Source of the DNA: an uncultured Lachnoclostridium sp.
GTDB taxonomy: Bacteria > Bacillota > Clostridia > Lachnospirales > Lachnospiraceae
Reading direction: 5' to 3'
DNA length: 64,000 bases
Assembly: GCA_946499505.1 (NCBI GenBank)
Contig: CAMMSL010000005.1
Location: 1 to 64,000 of the forward strand
Shown piece by piece: positions 51,313 to 59,493 of this stretch. The notes under the pieces are model-generated. The model did no database searches. It saw nothing but the letters and a program-made list of their open reading frames with translations, and was not told where the DNA came from. Every line of letters starts with the position of its first letter. Position 1 is the first letter of the stretch. The position numbers and the translations under genes were made by a program.

Positions 51313-52305
51313 ATGAAGTCAGAAATCTTAAAACTGCTCCGGGAGACAGACGGCTATGTATCCGGGCAGCAGATCAGCGGGCAGTTCGGCGTGTCCAGAA
51401 CTGCGGTGTGGAAAGTGATCCGTCAGCTTCAGGAGGAAGGCTATCAGGTAGAAGCCGTGCGCAATAAGGGGTATCATATTGTGGACAGTCCGGACGTGAT
51501 GACAAAGGAAGAGCTTTCCAGCCTGATAAACACCCGATGGGCAGGGAGAAATATCTTGTATTATGATGTGACGGACTCTACAAATCTGAGGATCAAACAG
51601 GCGGGAGACGAGGGCGCGCCTCATGGTACTCTGGCAGTGGCGGACCGGCAGACTGCAGGCCGCGGACGCCGCGGGCGGACGTGGGAGTCACCGGCGGGCA
51701 GCAGTATTTATATGTCCATTCTTCTGCGTTCTGAGATCGCACCGAATAAAGCGTCCATGCTCACACTCGTCATGGCTCTCAGCGTGGCGGAAGGAATACG
51801 GCAGTGCATATCACAGCCCGGATGTCCTGAACTTCAGATCAAGTGGCCCAATGATGTTATTATCAATGGGAAGAAGGTGGTGGGCATTCTGACAGAGATG
51901 AGCAGCCAGATCGATTATATCAATCATGTGACCGTAGGTGTTGGAATCAATGTAAATATGACCGACTTTCCGGAAGAGATTGCACAGACGGCAACATCTC
52001 TGCGGATAGAGTGCGGGCATACAGCAAAGCGTGCTCCTTTGATTGCGGCAGTTATGGAACGGCTGGAAGAGAATTATGAGACATTTTTAGAGACAGAAGA
52101 CCTGTCCGGTCTGTTGGATGGATACAGCGCCTTGCTGGTCAACCGTGATCGGGATGTTCAGATCATCGGAGCAAAAGAAACGTATCGTGCACACGCCATT
52201 GGCATCAACAACACAGGGGAGCTGATCGTGCGCAGAGAAAATGGGGACATAGAAAAAATAAACGCAGGCGAAGTATCTGTGCGGGGAGTGTACGGGTACG
52301 TGTGA
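51313..52305 (+). CDS. birA: Biotin operon repressor / biotin-protein ligase BirA
   Basis: A 330-residue two-role protein. The N-terminal winged helix (VSGQQISGQFGVSRTAVWKVIRQLQEEGYQVEAVRNKGYHI) binds DNA. The ligase domain has the biotin loop GRGRRGRTWESP near residues 116-127 and KWPNDVIINGKKVVGIL near 177. The C-terminal SH3-like domain follows. It makes biotinyl-AMP and attaches biotin to carboxylases; with biotinyl-AMP bound it represses biotin genes. GGAAAGTGAAGGA precedes the ATG. Confidence 0.95.
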   Translation: MKSEILKLLRETDGYVSGQQISGQFGVSRTAVWKVIRQLQEEGYQVEAVRNKGYHIVDSPDVMTKEELSSLINTRWAGRNILYYDVTDSTNLRIKQAGDEGAPHGTLAVADRQTAGRGRRGRTWESPAGSSIYMSILLRSEIAPNKASMLTLVMALSVAEGIRQCISQPGCPELQIKWPNDVIINGKKVVGILTEMSSQIDYINHVTVGVGINVNMTDFPEEIAQTATSLRIECGHTAKRAPLIAAVMERLEENYETFLETEDLSGLLDGYSALLVNRDRDVQIIGAKETYRAHAIGINNTGELIVRRENGDIEKINAGEVSVRGVYGYV

Positions 52306-52399
52306 TAAGTCTGAGCATACAGCATGGACAACCGGCGCGGTATGCAGATGCATCTGCAATGCTATACAGCGGGCGCCATACAGCAACAGAGGAGGAATT

Positions 52400-52744
52400 A
52401 TGAACGAAGAAATCGTACTTTGCGCGGCAAGCGCATATGAACAGAAATTTTACCTGAATCCGGAGTTTGATTCTCTGCCGGAGAATATCAAGCAGGAGCT
52501 GCAGATCATGTGTGTGTTATATACAGAAGATGTGGGCGGAATCCTGATGCTTGTATTTGACGAGGATGGGAATCTGGAACTGAAAGTAGATCATGAAGAG
52601 AATGATTTCTTTTTCGATGAGATCGGAAGTGTGCTGAAGATCAAGGAACTTCAACAGACGAAAAGGGAGCTTTTTGAGTCACTGGAGCTTTTCTTCAAAG
52701 TGTTTTATCTGGGGGAAGAAATTGAGGATAACCCGGAGAAATGA
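52400..52744 (+). CDS. DUF6145-like small protein
   Basis: A 114-residue acidic protein (CAASAYEQKFYLNPEFDSLPENIKQELQIMCVLYTEDVGGIL, then FFFDEIGSVLKIKELQ). It matches my memory of the DUF6145 family found beside birA in Lachnospiraceae. No catalytic motif or signal peptide. AGGAGG precedes the ATG. Function unknown; co-transcription with birA is likely. Confidence 0.7.
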   Translation: MNEEIVLCAASAYEQKFYLNPEFDSLPENIKQELQIMCVLYTEDVGGILMLVFDEDGNLELKVDHEENDFFFDEIGSVLKIKELQQTKRELFESLELFFKVFYLGEEIEDNPEK

Positions 52745-52992
52745 AATAAAAATTCGCTGATTTTTTGAATAGTCAGTGGATAACTTTTTATAATTGGTGT
52801 AAGTTTGTTGGCAACTGTAATTTTAATAAATTCTTTATTGTAAGTCTGAAAATGTTATGGTATTTTGAGGACATCCGGAGCAGATTTGTTCCGGATGTCT
52901 TTCACTGTCCGGACAGTCTGAGAAGATAATCATCAAATTGAATTCCACTTTTTTATTTTTTACAGATATGATAAGATGAAGGAGAAATAATA
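52745..52992 (+). other. Intergenic region with terminator-like hairpin and palindrome
   Basis: A perfect 10-bp stem GACATCCGGA (52870-52879) with TCCGGATGTC (52890-52899), followed by only three T. Then comes a perfect 14-base palindrome ACTGTCCGGACAGT (52904-52917). The rest is AT-rich. A ribosome site GGAG lies just before the next start. Confidence 0.55.
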
Positions 52993-53991
52993 ATGAAGTC
53001 AGAAGACAACATAAGAAAAGCCAATGGACGAGATGATGATAATTTTATAATGCTTCCTACCGTGGATTTTTGCTTTAAAGGTCTGATGAATAATCCCAAG
53101 GTCCGAAAAGGATTTATTGCAGCGCTTCTTAAGAAAGATCCGGAATCGATTCGCGAGACGGTACTTCTGCCGACTGTGCTCAGTCAGGAATATCAGGATG
53201 ATAAACTTGGGATTCTCGATGTCCGGGTACTGATGGAAGATAAAACGCAGATTGACATGGAGATGCAGGTGGCCTATTTTGACTACTGGGATGCCCGGGT
53301 GCTCTTTTATCTGAGTAAGATATTTGCCGATCAGCTCAAGAAGGGAGAACCTTACGAGAGTCTCAAGAAATGCATACATATCAGCATTTTGGACTTTATT
53401 CATTTTGAAAAAGATACAAAATGCTGCCGAACGATATGCTTTTGCGACGAGAAAACCGGGAAGAAATATACTGATCTTATGGAAATACAGATCCTGGAAC
53501 TCAAAAAGCTGCCTCCGGACATTAAAAGCGGAGATGACCTTATTAAATGGATGAAATTCTTTGGCGGGAAATCGAGAAAGGAGTTTGCGGCTATGGCAAA
53601 AACGGATTCATACATTGAAGAGGCATACAAGGAACTGGAAAAGCTGAGTGCAGATGAACGGGCTAAACTGGAGTATGAAGCGCGCGAACGCGCGATCAGA
53701 GACTATAACTCGCAGATGAGCAGTGCCCTGCGGCGAGGAGAGCAAAAAGGCATGGAGCGGGGACTGAAGCGTGGCATGGAGCAGGGATTGGAGAGAGGTC
53801 TGCAACAAGGAATACAACAGGGAATACAGCAGGGAATACAACAAGGAATACAACAGGGAATACAACAGGGTGAACACGTTGCTCTTAAACACGTTATAGA
53901 AAATATGATAAAGAAAGGCAAGTCAAGGGAAGAAATCGCAGAATTGCTTGATCTGGACTTAAACGAAATAGCTGCTTTAACTGAGGAATAG
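52993..53991 (+). CDS. Rpn/PD-(D/E)XK-family nuclease-transposase-like protein
   Basis: A 332-residue protein of the recombination-promoting nuclease family. The start (MLPTVDFCFKGLM) and the core with D76 (GILDVRVLMEDK) and E90-x-Q92 (IDMEMQV) form the PD-(D/E)XK site, with Gln in place of Lys as is usual for this family. The C-terminal half is helical and contains a run of four-residue repeats (IQQG) encoded by a 12-base tandem repeat, then a helix-turn-helix-like end (SREEIAELLDLDLNEIAAL). Rpn proteins cut DNA and raise recombination. No insertion-sequence ends are seen. Confidence 0.88.
   Translation: MKSEDNIRKANGRDDDNFIMLPTVDFCFKGLMNNPKVRKGFIAALLKKDPESIRETVLLPTVLSQEYQDDKLGILDVRVLMEDKTQIDMEMQVAYFDYWDARVLFYLSKIFADQLKKGEPYESLKKCIHISILDFIHFEKDTKCCRTICFCDEKTGKKYTDLMEIQILELKKLPPDIKSGDDLIKWMKFFGGKSRKEFAAMAKTDSYIEEAYKELEKLSADERAKLEYEARERAIRDYNSQMSSALRRGEQKGMERGLKRGMEQGLERGLQQGIQQGIQQGIQQGIQQGIQQGEHVALKHVIENMIKKGKSREEIAELLDLDLNEIAALTEE
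53809..53868 (+). repeat. Five tandem copies of a 12-base coding repeat
   Basis: Units of GGAATACARCAR at 53809, 53821, 53833, 53845 and 53857, each coding Gly-Ile-Gln-Gln. Copies differ only at two A/G positions, so they are recent. Unit gain or loss keeps the frame. Degenerate relatives (ERGL, KRGM, EQGL) lie just upstream. Confidence 0.92.
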
Positions 53992-54018
53992 ATAAATAAA
54001 GTGTCTGACTGCCAGAAT

Positions 54019-54060
54019 GCAGGCGCTGTTCTACGTGAGCAGCGCCTGTCTGATTTCATT
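54019..54060 (+). terminator. Convergent terminator overlapping the telA gene end
   Basis: Stem AGGCGCTG (54021-54028) with CAGCGCCT (54040-54047), extended by wobble pairs, then CTGATTTCATTTT. It lies on the last codons of the minus-strand gene ending at 54031. Confidence 0.7.
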
Positions 54061-55149
54061 TTCGATTTTGATAAGTTCCTGCTCAGCTGCCATGCGTTTG
54101 TCATGGCCTTCTTTTTGGATACGGACCGTTTCATTCATAGTTGAGATCAGGTTCTCGTTCGCTTTTTTGAGTGTTTCGATATCCACGATACCGCGTTCGG
54201 ATTCTTTCGCCACATCGAGAGTGTTCTGTTTGAGGATTTCGGAATTTTTCAGCAGCAGTGCATTGGTCGTATCTGTGACGTCACGCTGCAATTTCAGCGC
54301 CTCCTGCTGCCTGTAGAGTCCGAGAGCCATTACCATCTGACTCTTCCACAGGGGAATGGTCTCCTGAACAGCAGTCTGGATCTTATCGGCGAGCAGCTTG
54401 TCGTTGTTCTGGATGAGTCTGATCTGGGGAGCTGTCTGAATGGCAATTGTCTTGCTGGTCTTCAGGTCGTGTACCTTTTTCTCAAACTGGTTTACAGTAT
54501 CTTCGAAGTCCCGGACAAGCTGGGCGTGCATGGGATCCCCGCTTTTTTGTACTTCGGCGCGCAGCGACGGGATCGTCTGTTCCCGGAGTTCTTTTATCTT
54601 TTCGTCCCCTGCCGTGATGTAGATCTGAAGCTGTTTGAAATAGTCAAGATTTTTCTGATAGAGCGAATCGAACATACCGATGTCCTTGAGCATTTCCATA
54701 CGTGCTTCTTCCAGTTTCCCTTCGATACGGTCCACCTGTACCTCAAGCTTTTCATACTGGGCAAGAAATTTCCTCACTTTTGATTCTGCTTTCCGGAAGA
54801 TGCCGAGGATGCCGGAGTCTTTTTCGAGAGAGTCAAAATTGAGATCCTGCACATTCGTGACAAGATCTGTCATCAGTTCCCCGATATATCCGGTGTCTTT
54901 GGAACGGATATTGTTCAGTATATTTTCAGAGAAATCAGCGATATTCTGTCTGGCCCCGGATCCGTACTGCATGAGCATCTGTGAATCCCGGACGTCAATC
55001 TGTTCTTTGAGTTTATCTGCCTGTCTGCGCTCTTCAGGAGTCAGAACGGCAAGCTGATCATTTAGTTCCTCAGCAGCAGTCGCCGGGGCCTCGGGTACAG
55101 TCTGAACGGAACTGGATCTTACAAGGTCTGCGAGTGTGATCTCAGGCAT
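54031..55149 (-). CDS. TelA/YaaN-family toxic anion resistance protein
   Basis: A 372-residue soluble, mostly helical protein. The family pattern is clear: LTPEERRQADKLKEQIDVRDSQMLMQYGSGAR, SKVRKFLAQYEKLEVQVDRIEGKLE, and DTTNALLLKNSEILKQNTLDVAKESERGIVDIETLKKANENLISTM near the end. TelA proteins are linked to tellurite and antimicrobial resistance but their action is unknown. It is last in a four-gene operon with XpaC, as in Bacillus (xpaC-yaaN). AAAGGAGG precedes the start. Confidence 0.9.
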   Translation of the reverse strand: MPEITLADLVRSSSVQTVPEAPATAAEELNDQLAVLTPEERRQADKLKEQIDVRDSQMLMQYGSGARQNIADFSENILNNIRSKDTGYIGELMTDLVTNVQDLNFDSLEKDSGILGIFRKAESKVRKFLAQYEKLEVQVDRIEGKLEEARMEMLKDIGMFDSLYQKNLDYFKQLQIYITAGDEKIKELREQTIPSLRAEVQKSGDPMHAQLVRDFEDTVNQFEKKVHDLKTSKTIAIQTAPQIRLIQNNDKLLADKIQTAVQETIPLWKSQMVMALGLYRQQEALKLQRDVTDTTNALLLKNSEILKQNTLDVAKESERGIVDIETLKKANENLISTMNETVRIQKEGHDKRMAAEQELIKIENEIRQALLT

Positions 55150-55198
55150 AAAAGTGCCTCCTTTTCTGTTTCTTTTAAGTATCTTTTACAGCGTCTCT

Positions 55199-56260
55199 TC
55201 ATTGCAGCTGTTCGATGATCTCTTTCATAACATCGTAGGACGGAACCTGTGTTACCTGAGTGATCGTATCTGCCACGCCCTGAGCGTTCAGGCTGCCGCT
55301 TTCGGAGACAGTCGTGTAATTACCTGTGCGGAATCCGTGCTTCTCCCATGCAAGCCGCTGGATATCTTCATCCAGAAGTCCGTTCAGGAGAACCTGCCCG
55401 TCTGCATCCAGAGCGATAAATACGTGAGTGGACCAGACAGTCGGCGTGGGATAGAGCATGACGATATCATCCTTCATAGTTTCGTACTGATCCGGGTAGA
55501 GGGCTGCATATTCGATGAGCTGGCTCTCATATCCGGCAATGACAGGTTTCGCCCCGATTCCCATTCTGAGAAACTGGCTGAACAGATCTGAGGATGATGT
55601 TTCCATATATCCCAGTTTCCCGAAAATGTCCTGAAGCTGCGGCAGGATCGTCTGGAGATTTTCCTGCGTCAATGTCTGCCCTCCGTTTAATACATTTGCA
55701 AGAAGGGCGGCGAACATATTTCCGGAATTGGATCTTGCAGGGTCAGTGGTGTCTACGGAAATATTTCCGTACAGTTCGGGAAGGCCGATATCCGCCCATG
55801 ATGTGTCATTCCGGATCAGCTCTACCAGCTTTGTCATATCGATATAATATGAGTTACCGGATGAAGTAATCAGTCCCTGACTGTCAAATGCATCCAGCAC
55901 AGCCTGATGTGTGTAGAGTACGATGGGAGTGTTGAGGACGATTTCACTCTGTTCCGGCGAACCGTGGAGATCTTCGTAATATTCTTCGGCAATACTGCTT
56001 GACGGGAAGAGGTAGTCCATTCCGTCCATATCTGCCGTCATCATGTCAAGGGAGCCGGCGCGGGAATAGTCGGCCTTCACTCCGTAATCTTCTTCCAGAA
56101 TTGCCTGTACTTCTTCGTCTTCCAGCAGTTCGATCTTTTCTCCGCCTACATATCCGTCTACGGTGATGATCTGCGGAGCCCGGCCGATCGCCATATAAAT
56201 ACCGCCGATTACGAGCATGATCACGATAAGAAGTGCAAGCCCGATCATTCTTTTCTTCAT
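55199..56260 (-). CDS. Membrane-anchored substrate-binding-protein-like protein
   Basis: A 353-residue protein. One N-terminal helix (MIGLALLIVIMLVIGGIYMAIG) anchors an outer domain that reads as a type 2 periplasmic binding fold (YVGGEKIELLEDEEVQAILEEDYG, MDYLFPSSSIAEEYY, NTPIVLYTHQAVLDAF, GAKPVIAGYESQ). No cysteine lipobox. Its neighbours are XpaC (4-base overlap), TelA and a VWA/binding-protein lipoprotein, so it is a structural or sensing part of that system rather than an ABC importer component; no permease is near. Confidence 0.78.
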   Translation of the reverse strand: MKKRMIGLALLIVIMLVIGGIYMAIGRAPQIITVDGYVGGEKIELLEDEEVQAILEEDYGVKADYSRAGSLDMMTADMDGMDYLFPSSSIAEEYYEDLHGSPEQSEIVLNTPIVLYTHQAVLDAFDSQGLITSSGNSYYIDMTKLVELIRNDTSWADIGLPELYGNISVDTTDPARSNSGNMFAALLANVLNGGQTLTQENLQTILPQLQDIFGKLGYMETSSSDLFSQFLRMGIGAKPVIAGYESQLIEYAALYPDQYETMKDDIVMLYPTPTVWSTHVFIALDADGQVLLNGLLDEDIQRLAWEKHGFRTGNYTTVSESGSLNAQGVADTITQVTQVPSYDVMKEIIEQLQ

Positions 56261-56913
56261 TTGGAAATCTCCTGTCCTTTCTTTTCCGGTTCTTTATAGC
56301 CTTCTGATCTGAGAGTCTGCTTAAGCAGGTTCAGATCGGCTCCCATATCCATCAGTTCATTCTGCATCAGCTTTTCAAACTGAAGGTCAAATGCAGCCTT
56401 GAGAGTGGAAATACTCTCACGTGTGCTGTTTAATACTTTTTCTGTTTCTGCTGTGGACAACCCTGTATTTTTAAGTTCTGCATAATGTTCCAATACATTT
56501 GCAGCCGTTTCCTGATAATAGTCGATATAGCGCCGGGCAGCGGGGATTTTCTCAGGATTGTCCGTAAGATATTTCAAAATGCTGCCTGCGCGGCTGATGA
56601 GATCCTGGCATTCCCTGAGAAGAGGCTGCTCGTGGATCTGACTGACAGCCCTCTGCATCCTATTATAATCAGAACCGGCCTCTGCCAGCCGCTCATTCAG
56701 AAATTCACCGTTGCTCAGGGAGTCTACCTCGATCTTTCCGATACGCTTTACAGGCTTAAAAATAAGGCTCAGCGCGATATATACTGCAGCTGCAAGCACC
56801 ATGCACAGGATCAGATTCCACCTGAGTATCAGGAGAAGAATGAGAAACAGTGCCAGTGCAAGTATTGCAGACAAGATGATGCTTAATATTTCTTTCCATT
56901 TATTCGGGTTCAT
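56257..56913 (-). CDS. XpaC-like protein
   Basis: A 218-residue protein with two N-terminal membrane helices (about 9-28 and 31-52) and a helical cytoplasmic tail with LKYLTDNPEKIPAARRYIDYYQETAANVLEHYAELKNTGLSTAETEKVL, typical of the XpaC family (named for hydrolysis of a chromogenic phosphate, without a proven enzyme activity). Its pairing with TelA is conserved in Bacillus. It overlaps the next gene by 4 bases. Confidence 0.85.
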   Translation of the reverse strand: MNPNKWKEILSIILSAILALALFLILLLILRWNLILCMVLAAAVYIALSLIFKPVKRIGKIEVDSLSNGEFLNERLAEAGSDYNRMQRAVSQIHEQPLLRECQDLISRAGSILKYLTDNPEKIPAARRYIDYYQETAANVLEHYAELKNTGLSTAETEKVLNSTRESISTLKAAFDLQFEKLMQNELMDMGADLNLLKQTLRSEGYKEPEKKGQEISK

Positions 56914-56961
56914 TTGCTATAAGATCCTTTCTTTTGAGACCGTCTGTCCACGAACCGGCCT

Positions 56962-58596
56962 TTAGTTATATCCTTTTACGCTCCGGAACGCCTCGGTCAG
57001 ATCTTTTGTGCCGTCAAAGACACGGGCGTCCGTCAGTGCTGCCAGATCTTCAAGCTGGGAAGGATCCGCATCCCCGAATGTGATGGAGAACACAGGGATG
57101 TCGCTGTCATATGCTTCGAGCGCATCTTCAAATACAGATTCATTGTATACAGACTGGCCGTCGGTCATAAGGATGACGGCCGGGGTATACTGGCTTAAGT
57201 CATAGCCGGAAGCCAGACTGTAGGCTTCCGCCGCGGCTGTATAAATATCCGTTCCGCCTCCGGGCTGTGCGGCGGCGATTTCGTTGTAAAGCTCTTCCAG
57301 TGCAGCGTCGCTGTCATCGGATGCCTGAAGGACATCAACGATTTCATCGTCAAAAAGTACGGCAATATTAACTTCGCCCTCACTTGCCTGAAGCAGATTT
57401 TTCTCAGCATTTTCCTGGATCAGGATCTGGGACATAGCCTCTTTGAGCTGGTCTTCCCCTTCTCCTGTCATACTTCCGGAAAAGTCCAGACAGTAGATGT
57501 TGAGCGACGGCTTTTTAAATTCTGTCTGATAGATGTTCAGCGCATCCATGAGCACATCTGCTTCGGGCATCTGGATCGGGGAGAGGATCCGCTCTGTATC
57601 AATTCCCCAGTCAGCGTTGAAGACGTCTTTATTTTCCTCTGAGACTCCGTTGGCGGTGATCCGTCTTCCGGTCGCCTCGATGGCGGACTGACTGTCTGCT
57701 GACATGATCTCTTCCTGGAAGGCAAGGAAAGCCTCTTCTTTCTGGTCGTCGTCATGATCCACATACCCCAGAGGCGAATCGGCAATGGAAAGACCATCAT
57801 AAGGATAGACGACGTAGAGAGGTTCTTTCCCCTCGGCAGTAAGCTGTTCGTTTGCATCGATGACCAGACATTCGTAGTTGACCATGGCGTCATAGTTCCC
57901 GTTCAGGAACATATCTTTCAGCCAGTCGGAGCTGCCGGAGCTTCTGTCTACCCCGCTTAACAGTTCCCGGATCTGAGTCTTCAGATCATCGCTCTGCAGA
58001 TCCTCCGACGTCAGTCCCTCCTGTTTGCCCAGCAGCGCATAAAGGAAACCAACATAAGCGCTTGCACCGGAGTTGGACTGTGTGGCGCTTGTCATGCAGA
58101 ACGTCATCTTGCCGTTGCTGATCGCTGTGAGGATATCCTTTACAGACACATCCCCGTCTGTAAATCCCAGCTCCTCGGCAAGACTCTGACGTATGCCGAA
58201 CACTACGGGAGTCAAAGAGACAGACTGGCTGTGCTTCACCAGATGCTGTGAATCGCCGAGAGAGAGCCACATACTGCTTGCAGGCCATACAGCGTCGTAG
58301 TCCTCCGCTCCGTTCTGCAGTTCGCGCATAATATCAACAGAACCCTGATAATCCATTTCGATGCGCACGCCTGCCTTGTCTGCGCAGTCCGAGACAATAT
58401 CTTCCAGTTCCTGATTCTCGGATCCGGACAGGATGCGGATTGTTGTATCGCCGCTGCCGGCAGTAAAGGCAGAGCCGTCATTTCCGTCTGTTTCTCCCGG
58501 GCTTCCGGCGGGATTCACCTCCGGCAGGAGAGAGCAGCCTGCGGCTGAGATGACAGTACAAAGAGTCAGCAGCAATGCGGTAAGTCTTTTTCTCAT
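56962..58596 (-). CDS. Lipoprotein with binding-protein and VWA domains
   Basis: A 544-residue protein. The signal peptide ends in VISAAGC with C21 as the lipid site. Residues about 50-300 resemble an extracellular binding protein (IRILSGSENQELEDIVSDCADKAGVRIEMDYQGS). From about 365 a von Willebrand A domain has a full MIDAS: DFSGS (D371, S373, S375), a Thr region, and ILMTDGQS. AAGGAGAT precedes the ATG. It starts the operon with XpaC, a second binding-like protein and TelA. A role in sensing or clustering at the envelope is inferred. Confidence 0.85.
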   Translation of the reverse strand: MRKRLTALLLTLCTVISAAGCSLLPEVNPAGSPGETDGNDGSAFTAGSGDTTIRILSGSENQELEDIVSDCADKAGVRIEMDYQGSVDIMRELQNGAEDYDAVWPASSMWLSLGDSQHLVKHSQSVSLTPVVFGIRQSLAEELGFTDGDVSVKDILTAISNGKMTFCMTSATQSNSGASAYVGFLYALLGKQEGLTSEDLQSDDLKTQIRELLSGVDRSSGSSDWLKDMFLNGNYDAMVNYECLVIDANEQLTAEGKEPLYVVYPYDGLSIADSPLGYVDHDDDQKEEAFLAFQEEIMSADSQSAIEATGRRITANGVSEENKDVFNADWGIDTERILSPIQMPEADVLMDALNIYQTEFKKPSLNIYCLDFSGSMTGEGEDQLKEAMSQILIQENAEKNLLQASEGEVNIAVLFDDEIVDVLQASDDSDAALEELYNEIAAAQPGGGTDIYTAAAEAYSLASGYDLSQYTPAVILMTDGQSVYNESVFEDALEAYDSDIPVFSITFGDADPSQLEDLAALTDARVFDGTKDLTEAFRSVKGYN

Positions 58597-58750
58597 AATA
58601 AGATCTCCTTCTGTAAGTACGGATACAATGATAGAATGGATATAGTAAGTGCCATTTTACAATGCTATCTTTACATATATTTTCGCGTAAAATCGGAAGG
58701 CGTTCTATCCGGAGAGTGTGAAATAGATGTAAAATCGAGGTGAAAACTAA

Positions 58751-58791
58751 GCGGAACAATTCGCAGACATCATAGTCGGGGGCTTTTGCCC
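58751..58791 (+). ncRNA. Three-hairpin structured RNA element, copy B (antisense side of the V-ATPase operon)
   Basis: Hairpin 1 is GCGGA-ACAA-TTCGC (58751-58764). Hairpin 2 is GAC-ATCATA-GTC (58766-58777). Hairpin 3 is GGGC-TTTT-GCCC (58780-58791). It matches copy A at 30808-30844 in loops and order, with paired changes in the stems. One G-T pair in hairpin 1 would be an A-C mismatch on the other strand, which supports the plus orientation. The terminator hairpin at 58812-58832 follows, and no plus-strand gene lies behind it. Confidence 0.55.
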
Positions 58792-58804
58792 AACATCCAG
58801 ATAT

Positions 58805-58845
58805 GAAAAAAGCAGCCCTACCGGCGGGCTGCCTTCTTTTCTTTC
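58805..58845. terminator. Bidirectional terminator after ntpD
   Basis: A perfect 7-bp stem GCAGCCC (58812-58818) with GGGCTGC (58826-58832). On the minus strand six T follow and end the V-ATPase operon; on the plus strand CTTCTTTTCTTTC follows and would end a transcript carrying RNA element copy B. The ntpD stop lies inside the hairpin. Confidence 0.85.
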
Positions 58846-59450
58846 ATCCGTTTGATGACCTTCAGTCTTGTAAATTCTTCTCTGTCCTTTTCTTCCAGAG
58901 CATTGGTAATGGTATATACAAGAGAAGAGTACATCGGGATCGTAATATTCTGAAGAGCATTTGCTCTTTTCTGGGTCTTCTTTATGTTGCTTGCCAGACG
59001 GTAAGCTGCGTTTTCCACCATGGAGAGCTTGATCGTCAGATCCTTTACTTTGCGGAACGCCTCCCTCGCCTTGTCGATGGATTCATGCGTTGTGCTGAAT
59101 GAATAAGTCGGCTTTCCGGCATCCGGCACATATTTCACATGGGGGATCTCTGTGCCCATGATACTGCGTGTCTGGATGGTAATGGAATTCTCGATCGGTA
59201 CGGTGTATGCGAGCAGTTCTACGTTACTGATCCCGTTTTCGATATTTGCACGCTGAAGACACTGATAAGCATAAGTGAATGTAGTATCGATCTCTTCCTG
59301 AATAGTACGTGCTTCATCAATCAGGTCCATCAGTTCGCGAATCAGGATATTTCGTTTTTTATCCATCAGGTCATAGCCTTGTTTCGCAAGTGCCAGCGAA
59401 TTTTTCGCAAGCATTAAATTACCCTTTGTGGGAAATGTGCGCGGATCCAT
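58818..59450 (-). CDS. ntpD: V-type ATP synthase subunit D
   Basis: A 210-residue, mostly coiled-coil protein. FPTKGNLMLAKNSLALAKQGYDLMDKKRNILIRELM is the conserved N-terminal helix of the rotor shaft, and the long C-terminal helix contains VKDLTIKLSMVENAAYRLASNIKKTQKRANALQNITIP. Subunit D turns inside the A3B3 head and connects to the membrane ring. It is the last gene of the operon, set apart from B by two unrelated genes. Confidence 0.94.
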   Translation of the reverse strand: MDPRTFPTKGNLMLAKNSLALAKQGYDLMDKKRNILIRELMDLIDEARTIQEEIDTTFTYAYQCLQRANIENGISNVELLAYTVPIENSITIQTRSIMGTEIPHVKYVPDAGKPTYSFSTTHESIDKAREAFRKVKDLTIKLSMVENAAYRLASNIKKTQKRANALQNITIPMYSSLVYTITNALEEKDREEFTRLKVIKRMKEKKAARR

Positions 59451-59493
59451 GAAATCCCTCCTGTCGTCTATAGTTCAGTCCGTATTGTCCGGG

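Noticed and set aside
53809-53868. CRISPR array
   Set aside because: Short 12-base units without spacers, inside a coding frame.
53608-53892. Minus-strand frame with many LLYS repeats
   Set aside because: It is the antisense reading of the GIQQ minisatellite in the Rpn gene and has no ribosome site.
52993-53991. Insertion sequence
   Set aside because: Although Rpn proteins are often named transposases, no terminal inverted repeats or target duplication are visible around the gene.
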